A stretch of DNA of 64,000 nucleotides. Origin: Ectopseudomonas mendocina. GTDB taxonomy: Bacteria; Pseudomonadota; Gammaproteobacteria; Pseudomonadales; Pseudomonadaceae. The stretch covers positions 1-64,000 of the forward strand of contig NZ_SCFY01000023.1 of assembly GCF_007049795.1 (NCBI RefSeq), read 5' to 3'. Both the position numbers and the translations under genes were made by a program. This document shows, one piece after another, positions 6,911-15,128 of this stretch (its first letter is position 1; each line of letters begins with the position of its first letter). Below the pieces are notes generated by a model that saw only the letters and a program-made list of their open reading frames with translations, did no database searches and was not told the origin of the DNA.

Positions 6911-7135
6911 ATGAAAGGTCAGAAAGGTTATGCGTTGGCTCAGGCTATCCACTTCGAACGGTTGCCGTCGCTGGGCGGTGTATGGCGTATGCTGCGGCGC
7001 TGGCGTCAACTGGCTCGCGAGCGGGCACAGCTGGCGCAACTGAATGATGCTGCATTGAAGGACCTGGGACTGTCCCGAGCTGATGTGTTGCAGGAGGCCG
7101 AACGGCCGTTCTGGGATGACCCGCTGAAAAAGTGA
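6911..7135 (+). CDS. DUF1127 small basic protein
   Basis: A 74-residue protein with the DUF1127 signature in its second half (WRQLARERAQLAQLN then LKDLGLSRADV), rich in arginine. DUF1127/YjiS proteins are small and often stress-induced; some bind RNA and affect phosphate or carbon metabolism in other bacteria. The ribosome site GGAGGG is ideal. The gene is divergent from a LysR gene, and the EamA exporter gene begins 24 bases after its stop, suggesting one transcript. Confidence 0.85.
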   Translation: MKGQKGYALAQAIHFERLPSLGGVWRMLRRWRQLARERAQLAQLNDAALKDLGLSRADVLQEAERPFWDDPLKK

Positions 7136-7159
7136 GTAGTACATGACAGGAGTTGTTGA

Positions 7160-8104
7160 ATGACCGCGGTGCGCAAGGGCTCCGATTTTTTCCTGTTCCA
7201 GCTGATGATGTTGTTATGCGCCATCTGGGGCAGTCAGCAGGTGGCGATCAAGCTGGCCGCGGACGATATCGCGCCCATGCTGCAGGTGGCTTTGCGCTCC
7301 GGCATCGCCGCCGTACTGGTCGGCTTGCTCTTGCTGTGGCAGCGCGGATGGCGCGAATGGGTCAGCTCGACGTGGCTGGCTGGACTGCTGGCGGGCGTGT
7401 TGTTCGCACTGGAGTTCTTCTTCATCGCCCTTGGCCTGCGCTACACCACGGCTTCGCATATGGCGGTATTTCTTTACACCGCGCCGATCTTCTCGGCACT
7501 TGGGCTGCACTTTCTGTTGCCCAGCGAGCGCTTGCGACGCCTGCAGTGGCTGGGTATCACCTTGTGTTTCGGCGGGGTGGTGATGGCATTTGGCGTCGGT
7601 GGCAATTGGGCTGAGGTCGATGCTGGTATGTTGCTGGGCGATGCGTTGGGGCTGTGCGCTGGCATGGCCTGGGGCGCGACCACGGTCGTCGTGCGGGGTT
7701 CGCGCCTGTCCGAAGCGCCGGCCGGGTTGACCCTGTTCTATCAGTTGGCGGTGGCGTTCGTGCTGCTGCTGGCCTATGCACTGATGGTGGTGGACCTGTC
7801 CCAGCTGCGTTGGACGCCTGTGGCCATCGCCAGCATTCTGCTGCAGGGCGTGGTGGTGTCGTTCTTCACCTACCTGACCTGGTTCTGGCTGCTGCGCCGC
7901 TACCTGGCTTCGAACATGGCAGTGTTCTCCTTCATGACCCCGCTGTTTGGCGTCACCTTCGGCGTGCTGGTGCTGGACGAACCGCTGACCCTGAACTTCA
8001 TCATCGGCGCGGCGCTGGTGCTGTCGGGCATCACCCTGGTCAGTAGCGAGGCCTGGTTGCGTCGTCGCCTGGCCGGTTGGCGTGGCCTGCCGCAACAACC
8101 CTGA
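7160..8104 (+). CDS. EamA/DMT-family exporter
   Basis: A 314-residue inner-membrane protein with ten predicted helices in two EamA repeats (about residues 12-140 and 160-295). Hallmarks include the first-helix motif CAIWGSQQVAIKLA and the LxLGE-like ends of each repeat (DEPLTLNFIIGAALVLSGI). Members export amino acids, metabolites or drugs by proton exchange. The start is preceded by CAGGAG. It lies 24 bases after the DUF1127 gene and 16 bases before the DUF3291 gene, so the three probably form an operon. Substrate unknown. Confidence 0.88.
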   Translation: MTAVRKGSDFFLFQLMMLLCAIWGSQQVAIKLAADDIAPMLQVALRSGIAAVLVGLLLLWQRGWREWVSSTWLAGLLAGVLFALEFFFIALGLRYTTASHMAVFLYTAPIFSALGLHFLLPSERLRRLQWLGITLCFGGVVMAFGVGGNWAEVDAGMLLGDALGLCAGMAWGATTVVVRGSRLSEAPAGLTLFYQLAVAFVLLLAYALMVVDLSQLRWTPVAIASILLQGVVVSFFTYLTWFWLLRRYLASNMAVFSFMTPLFGVTFGVLVLDEPLTLNFIIGAALVLSGITLVSSEAWLRRRLAGWRGLPQQP

Positions 8105-8120
8105 CGCAAGGAGGCTGAAA

Positions 8121-8567
8121 TTGCCCGCTTATCACTTGGCTCAACTGAACATCGCCTGGATGAAGGCGCCGCTGGAGTCTCCGGATATGGCTGACTTCGT
8201 CGCCAATCTGGAGCGTATCAATGCGCTGGCAGAGGGTTCGCCCGGCTATGTCTGGCGTTTGCAGGACGAAGCGGGCGATGCCACGGCGATTCGTCCGTTC
8301 GGTGACGAGGTGTTGGTGAACATGTCGCTTTGGGAGGATGTGCAGTCGCTCAGTGACTACGTCTACAAATCGGCGCATACCGAGATGCTCAAGCGCCGTC
8401 GCGAATGGTTCGAACGCGTCGAGCAGGCGCATCAGCTACTGTGGTGGGTGCCGGCGGGGCATCGACCAAGCGTGACCGAGGCTGCCGAAAGCCTGGCTCA
8501 TCTGCGCGAGCATGGCGCGACGGCGCAGGCCTTTACCTTCCGTCATGCGTTCGCGGCGCCAGCCTGA
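8121..8567 (+). CDS. DUF3291 protein (TTG start)
   Basis: A 148-residue soluble protein of the DUF3291 family, whose members have a dimeric alpha/beta barrel fold like antibiotic-biosynthesis monooxygenases. The sequence after the start, PAYHLAQLNIAW, is the usual N-terminus, and the motif WEDVQSLSDYVYKSAHTEML is typical. The only start at the right place is TTG at 8121, preceded at the correct distance by AAGGAGG; earlier in-frame starts lie inside the exporter gene. It is probably translated from the exporter transcript. No substrate or cofactor is evident. Confidence 0.82.
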   Translation: MPAYHLAQLNIAWMKAPLESPDMADFVANLERINALAEGSPGYVWRLQDEAGDATAIRPFGDEVLVNMSLWEDVQSLSDYVYKSAHTEMLKRRREWFERVEQAHQLLWWVPAGHRPSVTEAAESLAHLREHGATAQAFTFRHAFAAPA

Positions 8568-8581
8568 TAGGCTGAGTCGCC

Positions 8582-9775
8582 ATGACCCTTTCTCTTTCTC
8601 TCGCGGAAGCGCGCCGTCTGGCCCTGGCTGCCCAGGGTTTCGGCCGTACGCCACGCGGCGCCGTTGGCCACAAGCACCTGCAGGCGCAGATCGAGCGTTT
8701 GGGCGTGCTGCAGATCGATTCGGTCAATGCCCTGGTGCGTTCGCACTATCTGCCAGCGTTTTCCCGCCTTGGCCATTACCAGGCTGAACACCTCGATGAA
8801 CTGGCCTGGGGCCGGGCGCGGCGCCGGCGTCTGTTCGAGTACTGGGGGCACGAGGCCTCGTTGTTGCCGCTTGAGCTTTACCCGCTGCTGCGCTGGCGTA
8901 TGCGCCGAGCGGCGGATGGGCAGGGCATCTATCGCGAGTTGGCGAAGTTCGGTGTCGAGCGTCGCGACGTTTTGGATAGCGTGCTGCAGGCTGTGCGCGA
9001 GCGCGGTGCGCTGGGCGCCGGCAGCCTGTCCTCGCGTACCGAGAAGGCCGGCCCCTGGTGGGACTGGAGCGCGGAAAAGACGGCGCTGGAATGGCTGTTC
9101 GCCGCAGGCGAGGTGACTGTGGCTGGGCGGCGTGGCTTCGAGCGGCTGTACGACCTGCCGGAGCGGGTCATTCCCGTGGAGGTGTTGAACCACCCGGACC
9201 TGGATGAGGCCGAAGCGCAGCGCCGCCTCTTGCTGCGTTCGGCCGATGCCCTGGGCGTGGCGACCGAGCGCGATTTGCGCGACTACTACCGGTTGGACGT
9301 CAGTGACAGCAAGCGGCGTATCGCTGAACTGGTGGAGGCGGGCGAGCTGTTGCCCGTCACGGTGCAGGGCTGGCGGCAGGCGGCCTATTGCCGGGGCGAG
9401 CCGCGCATTCCCCGGCGTATCCGCCATAGTGCGTTGCTTTCACCGTTCGATTCTCTGATCTGGGAGCGCGAGCGCACCGAGCGGTTGTTCGGCTTTCGCT
9501 ATCGGCTGGAGATCTACACTCCGCAGGCCAAGCGCGTGTATGGCTACTACGTGCTGCCGTTTCTGCACCATGAACGCCTGCTGGCGCGGGTGGATCTGCG
9601 CAACGAGCGCGCTGCCGGGCGCCTGGCAGTGCATGCCGTGCATCTGGAGGAAGCAGTGTTGAGTGAGGAGGCGCGTCTGGCGCTGGCCGATTCGCTGCGC
9701 GCGCTGGCGCATTGGCTGGGCCTGGAAGAGGTGTGGCTGGCGCCGGGGGTCAATCTGCGGAACTTGCTCGATTAG
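8582..9775 (+). CDS. ycaQ: YcaQ-type DNA interstrand-crosslink glycosylase
   Basis: A 397-residue protein of the HTH_42 (AlkZ/YcaQ) superfamily, made of tandem winged-helix domains. The E. coli homologue unhooks DNA crosslinks and excises N7-alkylated guanine, and uses a Q-x-D motif; here the sequence LGVLQIDSVNA gives Q44 and D46. Length and end (VWLAPGVNLRNLL) match the family. It lies 14 bases after the DUF3291 gene in the same direction. Its last four bases overlap the convergent LprI-like gene. A role in alkylation repair is inferred from the family. Confidence 0.85.
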   Translation: MTLSLSLAEARRLALAAQGFGRTPRGAVGHKHLQAQIERLGVLQIDSVNALVRSHYLPAFSRLGHYQAEHLDELAWGRARRRRLFEYWGHEASLLPLELYPLLRWRMRRAADGQGIYRELAKFGVERRDVLDSVLQAVRERGALGAGSLSSRTEKAGPWWDWSAEKTALEWLFAAGEVTVAGRRGFERLYDLPERVIPVEVLNHPDLDEAEAQRRLLLRSADALGVATERDLRDYYRLDVSDSKRRIAELVEAGELLPVTVQGWRQAAYCRGEPRIPRRIRHSALLSPFDSLIWERERTERLFGFRYRLEIYTPQAKRVYGYYVLPFLHHERLLARVDLRNERAAGRLAVHAVHLEEAVLSEEARLALADSLRALAHWLGLEEVWLAPGVNLRNLLD

Positions 9776-10161
9776 CCGCCGTTTTCCAGCAGGAACTTCA
9801 GTTCTCCGACGCGCTGGATATTCAGCTCCATCGGGCAGGTGTAGTACATCGGCGAGCCGATGTGCTTGCCCTGCAGATCGCACTGGCCGTTGCGGTAGAC
9901 CAGCCAGGCCTTCTGCGCCGTTTCCAGCTGTTGGGCGTCCACTGGCTGGCTTTCCTGCAGCTTGAGGAACAGCTGCTGGTAGACGCGGTTCATTTCCTTC
10001 TTCACCGTTTCCGATACACCTTCGGCGCAGCCGGCGACGCTGGCGTTGTTGATCATCCCACTGGCGTCCAGGCAGGCCTGGTACTGCTTGTCGTAATCAC
10101 CCCAGGCGCCGAGCGGCAGCAGCAGAGTAAGCGGCAGGAGGCCTTTACGCAGTATCGACAT
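9772..10161 (-). CDS. LprI-like (DUF1311) secreted protein
   Basis: A 129-residue protein with a signal peptide (MSILRKGLLPLTLLLPLGAWG). The mature part has four cysteines and the LprI/DUF1311 pattern: YQACLDASG near the start, then ETAQKAWLVYRNGQCDLQG. Members of this family include periplasmic lysozyme inhibitors. The gene is convergent with ycaQ and lies upstream of, and in the same direction as, nothing intact. Inhibitory activity has not been shown for most members, so treat the function as tentative. Confidence 0.8.
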   Translation of the reverse strand: MSILRKGLLPLTLLLPLGAWGDYDKQYQACLDASGMINNASVAGCAEGVSETVKKEMNRVYQQLFLKLQESQPVDAQQLETAQKAWLVYRNGQCDLQGKHIGSPMYYTCPMELNIQRVGELKFLLENGG

Positions 10162-10213
10162 GGCAATCTTCCAATGAGACAGGGGGCTGCACTGCAGCCC
10201 CTGAACCTGATCT

Positions 10214-10490
10214 TTACTTGGCCGCCAGGCGGGTGCGCATGTTGGCGGCGCGGTCGCTGGAGCCCGGGTGCGAGGAGAACATGCTGCTTTCGCCGCCGCC
10301 CAGCTTGGCCAGCTTCTCGAACGCGGTGACCAGGCCGTCGTGCGGGATGTTGCGCTGGGTCAGCAGGTCGAAGGAAAAGTTGTCGGCGGCGTTTTCCTGG
10401 CTTTGCGAGAACTGCGCGTTAACCAGCTGCTCACCCAGGGCGCCGAGCTGCGAGGCGGACAGGGCGAGAGCGGAGAGGGTGGTGCGCAGT
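10214..10490 (-). pseudogene. 3' remnant of an M48-family metallopeptidase gene
   Basis: Reading the minus strand from about 10490 to a stop at 10214 gives about 90 residues that match the C-terminal half of periplasmic M48 (LoiP/YggG-like) peptidases: SQENAADNFSFDLL, which holds the third zinc ligand, and SSMFSSHPGSSDRAANMRTR, the conserved SSHP motif. The N-terminal half with signal peptide and HEXXH catalytic motif is missing, and a stop codon lies immediately upstream in frame at 10499. The break lies next to a run of ten G. No start codon or ribosome site is present, so this is a dead fragment. Confidence 0.85.
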
Positions 10491-10512
10491 TGTATGGTTC
10501 ATCGCCCTTGTT

Positions 10513-10522
10513 GGGGGGGGGG
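10513..10522 (+). repeat. Homopolymer of ten G
   Basis: Ten consecutive G lie just beyond the truncated end of the M48 peptidase remnant. Such runs slip during replication and are error-prone in sequencing, so the exact length is uncertain. Confidence 0.85.
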
Positions 10523-10662
10523 TGTTGGCCGCGAGTCCTTTCCGGCTGGGTAGCATCTTTGGCACCTGCACGGTGCTCGCGTTGGGGCGGCATTATGCCG
10601 GATAGCGCACAGAAGATGTGCGAGCCGGTTCGCGCCCTGGCCAGTGGCCAGGACGCTGAGGG

Positions 10663-12009
10663 TCAGCGGCGTACCTGCTTCAGCGTTTCGGCGATCATGA
10701 AGGCCAGTTCCAGGGACTGGTCGGCATTCATGCGCGGGTCACAGTGCGTGTGGTAACGGTCGGACAGGCCGTCCTCGGTTATCGGGCGTGAGCCGCCGAT
10801 GCACTCGGTGACGTTCTGCCCGGTCATCTCGATATGGATGCCGCCGGCGTAGGTGCCTTCGGCCTGGTGCACGGCGAAAAACTGCCGCACTTCGCTGAGA
10901 ATCTGCGCGAAATCGCGGGTCTTGTAGCCACTGCTGGCCTTGATGGTGTTGCCGTGCATCGGGTCGGAGCTCCACAGCACCTGGCGACCCTCTTCCTTGA
11001 CCTTGCGTAGCAGGCGCGGGAAGTATGCTTCGACCTTGTCCGCGCCCATGCGCACGATCAGGTTGAGGCGACCCGGATCGTTGTCCGGGTTGAGGGTGTC
11101 GATCAGGCGGATCAGCTCGTCCGGGTCCATGCTCGGGCCGACCTTGACGCCGATGGGGTTCTCGATGCCGCGCATGAATTCGATGTGTGCACCGTCCAGC
11201 TGGCGGGTGCGGTCGCCGATCCACAGCATGTGCGCCGAACAGTCGTACCAGCGGCCGGTGAGGCTGTCGCGACGGACGAAGGCTTCTTCGTAGTTCAGTA
11301 GCAGCGCCTCGTGGGCGGTGAAGAAGCTGGTTTCGCGCAGTTGCGGCGCGCTGTCCATGCCCACGGCGCGCATGAAGGCCAGGGTTTCGTCGATGCGACC
11401 GGCGAGCTGGTGGTATTTCTCGGCCAGCGCCGAGTTGGCGATGAAGTCGAGGTTCCACTGGTGCACCTGGTGCAGATCGGCGAAGCCGCCCTGGGCGAAG
11501 GCGCGCAGCAGGTTGAGGCTGGCGGTGGCCTGGTGGTAGGCCTGCATCAGGCGTTCCGGATCGGGTACGCGACTGGCGACGTCGAAACCGATGCCGTTGA
11601 CGATGTCGCCACGGTAAGCGGGTAGGGTGACGCCATCGATGGTTTCGCTGCCGGACGAGCGCGGCTTGGCGAACTGGCCGGCCATGCGCCCGACCTTGAC
11701 CACCGGGCAGCCCGCGGCGAAGGTCATGACGATAGCCATCTGCAGCAACACCTTGAAGGTGTCGCGGATTTTCGCGGCGGAAAACTCGGCGAAGCTCTCG
11801 GCGCAGTCGCCGCCCTGCAGCAGGAAAGCGCGGCCCTGGGTGACCTCGGCGAACTGGCGACGCAGCTCGCGCGCCTCGCCGGCGAATACCAGTGGCGGGT
11901 AGCCGGCCAGGGTTTGCTCGATGCGGGTCAGGTGCGCGGCATCAGGGTATTCAGGCTGCTGCTGAATGGGCTTGGCCCTCCAGCTTTCGGGGCTCCAGGC
12001 GTTGGACAT
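10663..12009 (-). CDS. Class II DAHP synthase
   Basis: A 448-residue class II (plant/PhzC-type) 3-deoxy-D-arabino-heptulosonate-7-phosphate synthase, which joins phosphoenolpyruvate and erythrose-4-phosphate in the first step of the shikimate pathway. Visible hallmarks are LLQGGDCAESF (metal-binding cysteine), KVGRMAGQFAKPRS (PEP-binding), LWIGDRTRQLDGAHIEF, WSSDPMHGNTIK and HIEMTGQNVTECIGGS. Length is normal and no gap is seen. Pseudomonas carries such an enzyme as a housekeeping DAHP synthase beside the phenylalanine- and tyrosine-regulated class I enzymes. The ATG at 12009 begins MSNAWSPESWR, the common N-terminus. Confidence 0.95.
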   Translation of the reverse strand: MSNAWSPESWRAKPIQQQPEYPDAAHLTRIEQTLAGYPPLVFAGEARELRRQFAEVTQGRAFLLQGGDCAESFAEFSAAKIRDTFKVLLQMAIVMTFAAGCPVVKVGRMAGQFAKPRSSGSETIDGVTLPAYRGDIVNGIGFDVASRVPDPERLMQAYHQATASLNLLRAFAQGGFADLHQVHQWNLDFIANSALAEKYHQLAGRIDETLAFMRAVGMDSAPQLRETSFFTAHEALLLNYEEAFVRRDSLTGRWYDCSAHMLWIGDRTRQLDGAHIEFMRGIENPIGVKVGPSMDPDELIRLIDTLNPDNDPGRLNLIVRMGADKVEAYFPRLLRKVKEEGRQVLWSSDPMHGNTIKASSGYKTRDFAQILSEVRQFFAVHQAEGTYAGGIHIEMTGQNVTECIGGSRPITEDGLSDRYHTHCDPRMNADQSLELAFMIAETLKQVRR

Positions 12010-12083
12010 GCTGCGTCTCTAGCGGTTGATCAGGCGGAGGCGTATGGTAACCGATAAGCCCCGCGGCCCCTACGTGTATTGGC

Positions 12084-12980
12084 TCATGACGCCGGTGCCG
12101 GTTCGAATGCCCGCTCAGGTAGCGTGCGCGGCGATACATCGCGCGCCGGCAGGAAGCGTCCGTAGCACTGCGCCTTGCCCAGGTCTTCCGGGTATTCCTG
12201 GCCGCGTCGGTAGGCGATGCGGCCGTTGACCTTGGTCGCCGCGTTCGGCGCGCCCTGTAGCACCGCGCAGCGCCGCCGCAGCACGGAGAACAGGCGAGAG
12301 AATTCCTTCCAGCTGGCGAAGGTCGACGGCAGCGGGCTGGACCAGGCGCGGTCGCCGTCCATCTTGTCCAGTCGCGTGGTCATCACCGACAGGCCGATAC
12401 AGCCAGCGTCCAGCGCTTCTTCGAGCAGTTGCTCCATGCGCGCAAGTTCGGCGTCGCTCAGCGTCACCCGGCTGGTGGCGCGCTTCAGGCCCATCACCGC
12501 CACGCGCAGTTCGGAATGGCCGAGGAAGGAATTGACGTTCGGGCCCAGTGGCAACTGATCGTAAAAGGCGCGATAACCGGCGGCGTCGCGCCAGGTTTTC
12601 TTTTCCTTGAGGATCGGCAGCACGTACTCGCGCGGCACCGCTTCGACGCGGGTGAACAGATCGGAGCAGTCCTCGGCGTCGGCCAGCACCATGCTGATGG
12701 AGCAGGAGCCGATGGTCACTCTGGTGATGCCATGGCGAACCGACTCCTTTAGTGCGGGTGCGGCGATCACCTCGGCATCGTAGTGCGAGTGGATCTCTAG
12801 GAAGCCGGGAGTGAGCCATTGGCCCTTGGCGTCGATCACCTCGGGGCAACCGGCCTCGTCCAGCGGGCTGAGGCTGAGTAACTCGACCTTGCCGTCACGG
12901 ATACCGATATGGCGGATTGCGCCCGGCGCGCCGGTGCCGTCGAAGTACAGGCCATTGTTGATGATGATGTCGTAGCTCAT
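12084..12980 (-). pseudogene. D-aminoacylase-like amidohydrolase with internal deletion
   Basis: A 298-residue open frame. Residues 1-about 248 match the N-terminal half of N-acyl-D-amino-acid deacylase/dihydroorotase-like amidohydrolases: an initial beta sandwich (MSYDIIINNGLYFDG), then WLTPGFLEIHSHYD with metal-binding H64 and H66. From about residue 251 (VNGRIAYRRGQEY ... GRFL) it looks like the C-terminal end of the same family, where VNG-x-x-x-x-x-x-G normally occurs near residue 450 or later. The second half of the TIM barrel, with the remaining metal ligands and catalytic aspartate, is missing. The frame is kept across the joint near 12.23 kb. Its ATG overlaps the stop of the TauE fragment (ATGA). 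It is very unlikely to be an active hydrolase. Confidence 0.7.
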
Positions 12981-13522
12981 GGCTGTCTCCATGGCGCCAG
13001 CAGCAGAGTGGCGGTGACCAACAGCAGGATGTAGATGGCGAGGCGGAAATGACGCTCGTCGAAGCGCCGGTGCAGGCGTTCGGCCAGCCACACGCCGAGC
13101 AGTAGGAGCGGGGCGTAGGTGAGCGCCTGAGGCAGCGCCGGCAGCAGGCGGCCGTCGAGCAGAAAGGCGAGGGTAAGCAGGCTGTTGAGGGTGAACCACA
13201 AAGTGACCAAGGTGGCGCGCAGCCGCGTCTTGTCCAGTTGAGTGCCAGCTAGGCCGTACACCAGCAGCGGACCACCCGAGGCGAACAGGCCATGACTGAG
13301 GCTGGCGGCGATGGTAATGACGCGCGTCAGCCTGCTCGGGCGTTGCGGCAGTGCGCTCGCCCGGCGCAGGCGCCATAGTTCGCGACCGGCGAACCAGATG
13401 ATCAGCGCACCGAAGCCGACCTTCAGCGCCTGGGTGTCCAGATAAGGCAGCAGCCAATAGCCGAGTAACGTGCCGATGAGCATGCCGGGCAACAGGGTGC
13501 CAAGCAGCAGGTGGCGGTTGAT
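12977..13522 (-). pseudogene. 3' part of a TauE/SafE permease gene
   Basis: About 180 residues of a membrane protein from LLLGTLLPGMLIGTLLGYWL to the stop at 12977. They match the middle and end of TauE/SafE permeases, including the second-repeat motif SHGLFASGGPLLVYGL. The first repeat, about 70 residues with the first glycine-rich motif, is missing. In its place the open frame continues upstream into flavin-monooxygenase sequence with a joint near 13.52 kb. The stop overlaps the amidohydrolase ATG, showing that the two were once translationally coupled. Half a permease is unlikely to transport. Confidence 0.78.
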
Positions 13523-13524
13523 CT

Positions 13525-13895
13525 GCTGCCATTCGCCCTGCTCGCCGTTGCGCTCGCTGATCAGCTTCCAGCCATGCCGCTCGCGCTGCACCTGCAGCAC
13601 ACGGGTGTCGAACTGGTAATGCTCGTAGAGACGAAACTGTCTGGCGTAGTCGCGAAAGTAGCGGCGCATTTTGCTGTGGTGCGGGTAGGGCGCCACCTCG
13701 GCGCGCATGGGGAATTCACGAAATTCGGTGGTGCCCTTGGAGGAGATCAGGTACGCCGATTGGTACATGCTGCTTTGCGGGTCACAGCCCGCCAACGTCG
13801 CTGTGCAGCGCGAAGCCGACGAAATCGATGCCGTACTTCTTCAATTGCCGTGCCGTGCACAGGCCCATGGGGCCGGCACCTATGATGGCGTACAT
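13525..13895 (-). pseudogene. Flavin-containing monooxygenase fragment with frameshift
   Basis: The ATG at 13895 starts a clear FAD-binding N-terminus (MYAIIGAGPMGLCTARQLKK, GxGxxG at residues 6-11) that leads into HSDVGGL and then a stop at 13782. The expected next residues, W-D-P, appear in another frame: two bases seem to be missing between GGGCTGTG and ACCC. The shifted frame continues with MYQSAYLISSKGTTEF and MRAEVAPYPHH, typical of these monooxygenases, up to a joint near 13.52 kb, where sequence of a TauE permease begins. About three quarters of the gene is gone. Confidence 0.82.
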
Positions 13896-14029
13896 GGCGA
13901 ACCTCGTTATTGTTATGAGTGCAGCGCAAGTGTTGGAATTATTGCGTGACCGGGGGCGGTTGCTTCAATGACAATCGGCGCCTTTAGCCCGGTTGTTGTG
14001 GTACGGGATGTCACTGTGGGGAGGTTTCG

Positions 14030-14809
14030 ATGCCAGGGTTGCCGCCGGACGACGAGTTGCAACTGCAGGACGAGGTTCTGCTGGCCGAAGTGCGCGATGC
14101 CTTCGGGGTGATCCGTGTGGTGCAGATTGGCGCCTATCGCTTTCTCGAGTTCGGCGATGCCATCGAGCAGAGCTGCGTGTTCCAGGGCGATCCCAGCTGG
14201 CTGGAGTACGACTACACCCGCGCCATGCTGCTGGGCGCGCTGTGCCACGATGAGCCGGAAACCGCGCTGTTCCTGGGGCTGGGTGCCGGTAACCTGACCC
14301 AGGCCTGCCTGAAGTTCCTGCCGCTGGAGGATGTCGAGGCCATCGAGCTACGACCGGACGTGCCGCGCCTGGCCATGGAGTTTCTCGGGCTCGACGACGA
14401 CCCACGGCTGACCATTCGCATCGGCGATGCTACCGAGCTGCTCGACAGCGCAGAAACCGCCGACCTGATCTTTCTCGACCTGTACACCGACCAGGGGCCG
14501 GGCGCCGGGCATCTGGCCTGGCGCTTTCTCGAGCGCTGCCGCGAAAAACTCAACCCGGGTGGCTGGCTGATCATCAACCAATGGGCAGGCAACGACGGCA
14601 AGCCGCTTGGCGCGGCGCTGCTGCGCGGTCTCTACCATCGCCACTATTGGGAGTGCCCGGTGAAGGAGGGCAACGTGGTGCTGCTGATCCCGGCCGACCT
14701 CGAGCAGAGGCTCGACCTGGGACGCCTGCAGATGCGTGCCGGCGAGCTGGCACCGCGTCTGGGTTATTCGCTGCAGCCGCTGATCACGGCCTTGCGCCCG
14801 GCTACCTGA
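14030..14809 (+). CDS. Spermidine-synthase-like methyltransferase-fold protein
   Basis: A 259-residue protein related to the spermidine synthase (SpeE) family. It has the nucleotide-binding motif LFLGLGAGNLTQACLKF near residue 80, EAIELRPDV (ribose contact) near 105 and a LIFLDLYTDQ segment where SpeE has its catalytic aspartate region. It is shorter than true SpeE and many such Pseudomonas proteins have no proven aminopropyltransferase activity. It lies between class II DAHP synthase (minus) and the DEAD-box helicase (plus), an order also seen in P. aeruginosa. I would call it SpeE-like with unknown substrate. Confidence 0.8.
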   Translation: MPGLPPDDELQLQDEVLLAEVRDAFGVIRVVQIGAYRFLEFGDAIEQSCVFQGDPSWLEYDYTRAMLLGALCHDEPETALFLGLGAGNLTQACLKFLPLEDVEAIELRPDVPRLAMEFLGLDDDPRLTIRIGDATELLDSAETADLIFLDLYTDQGPGAGHLAWRFLERCREKLNPGGWLIINQWAGNDGKPLGAALLRGLYHRHYWECPVKEGNVVLLIPADLEQRLDLGRLQMRAGELAPRLGYSLQPLITALRPAT

Positions 14810-15128
14810 TGCGCCGCCCGGCGTAAAAACTGCGCAAAGCTCTAGAAAAGCCCCTGCCGGGTGACATGTAAGGATAAAAAACAGCACCTTGGTCAGGAAT
14901 TTCCGGTATGATGCGCGCCGGCCAATTTTCTGGCCACGTTCAGGTAGCGCAACTCGCCCGGGAAATTAAACCCGGCAGCCAGTCCCCAGCGGACTATCCT
15001 TGACGATTCACTTTCATCACGTTTTCGCAAATCCCCGCCGACCAGGCTGCCAGGGTGACCCAAAAGGTCTTACACGGCATGCGCAGCTTTGGAACATGGG
15101 TCTTTGCGGATGCACTTGAGGCAGACCC
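14810..15128 (+). promoter_or_regulatory. Promoter and long leader of the DEAD-box helicase gene
   Basis: This 319-base gap has no convincing gene. A good -10 hexamer TATGAT lies at 14907-14912, which would give a leader of about 210 bases. The leader contains hairpins, such as GGCCA/TGGCC near 14.93 kb and CCGGG/CCCGG near 14.97 kb. Long structured leaders are known for cold-shock helicase mRNAs (csdA/deaD) and allow control by temperature or by the helicase itself. The promoter and its control role are inferred. Confidence 0.45.

Noticed and set aside
10559..10590. TGGCAC-like sequence as a sigma-54 promoter
   Set aside because: The -12 part (TTGC) is not at the correct spacing and no suitable gene follows.
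12977..13795. Treating the 272-residue frame as one novel fusion protein (monooxygenase plus permease)
   Set aside because: The start of the monooxygenase lies in another frame upstream, and both halves are incomplete, so a deletion scar is the better explanation than a designed fusion.
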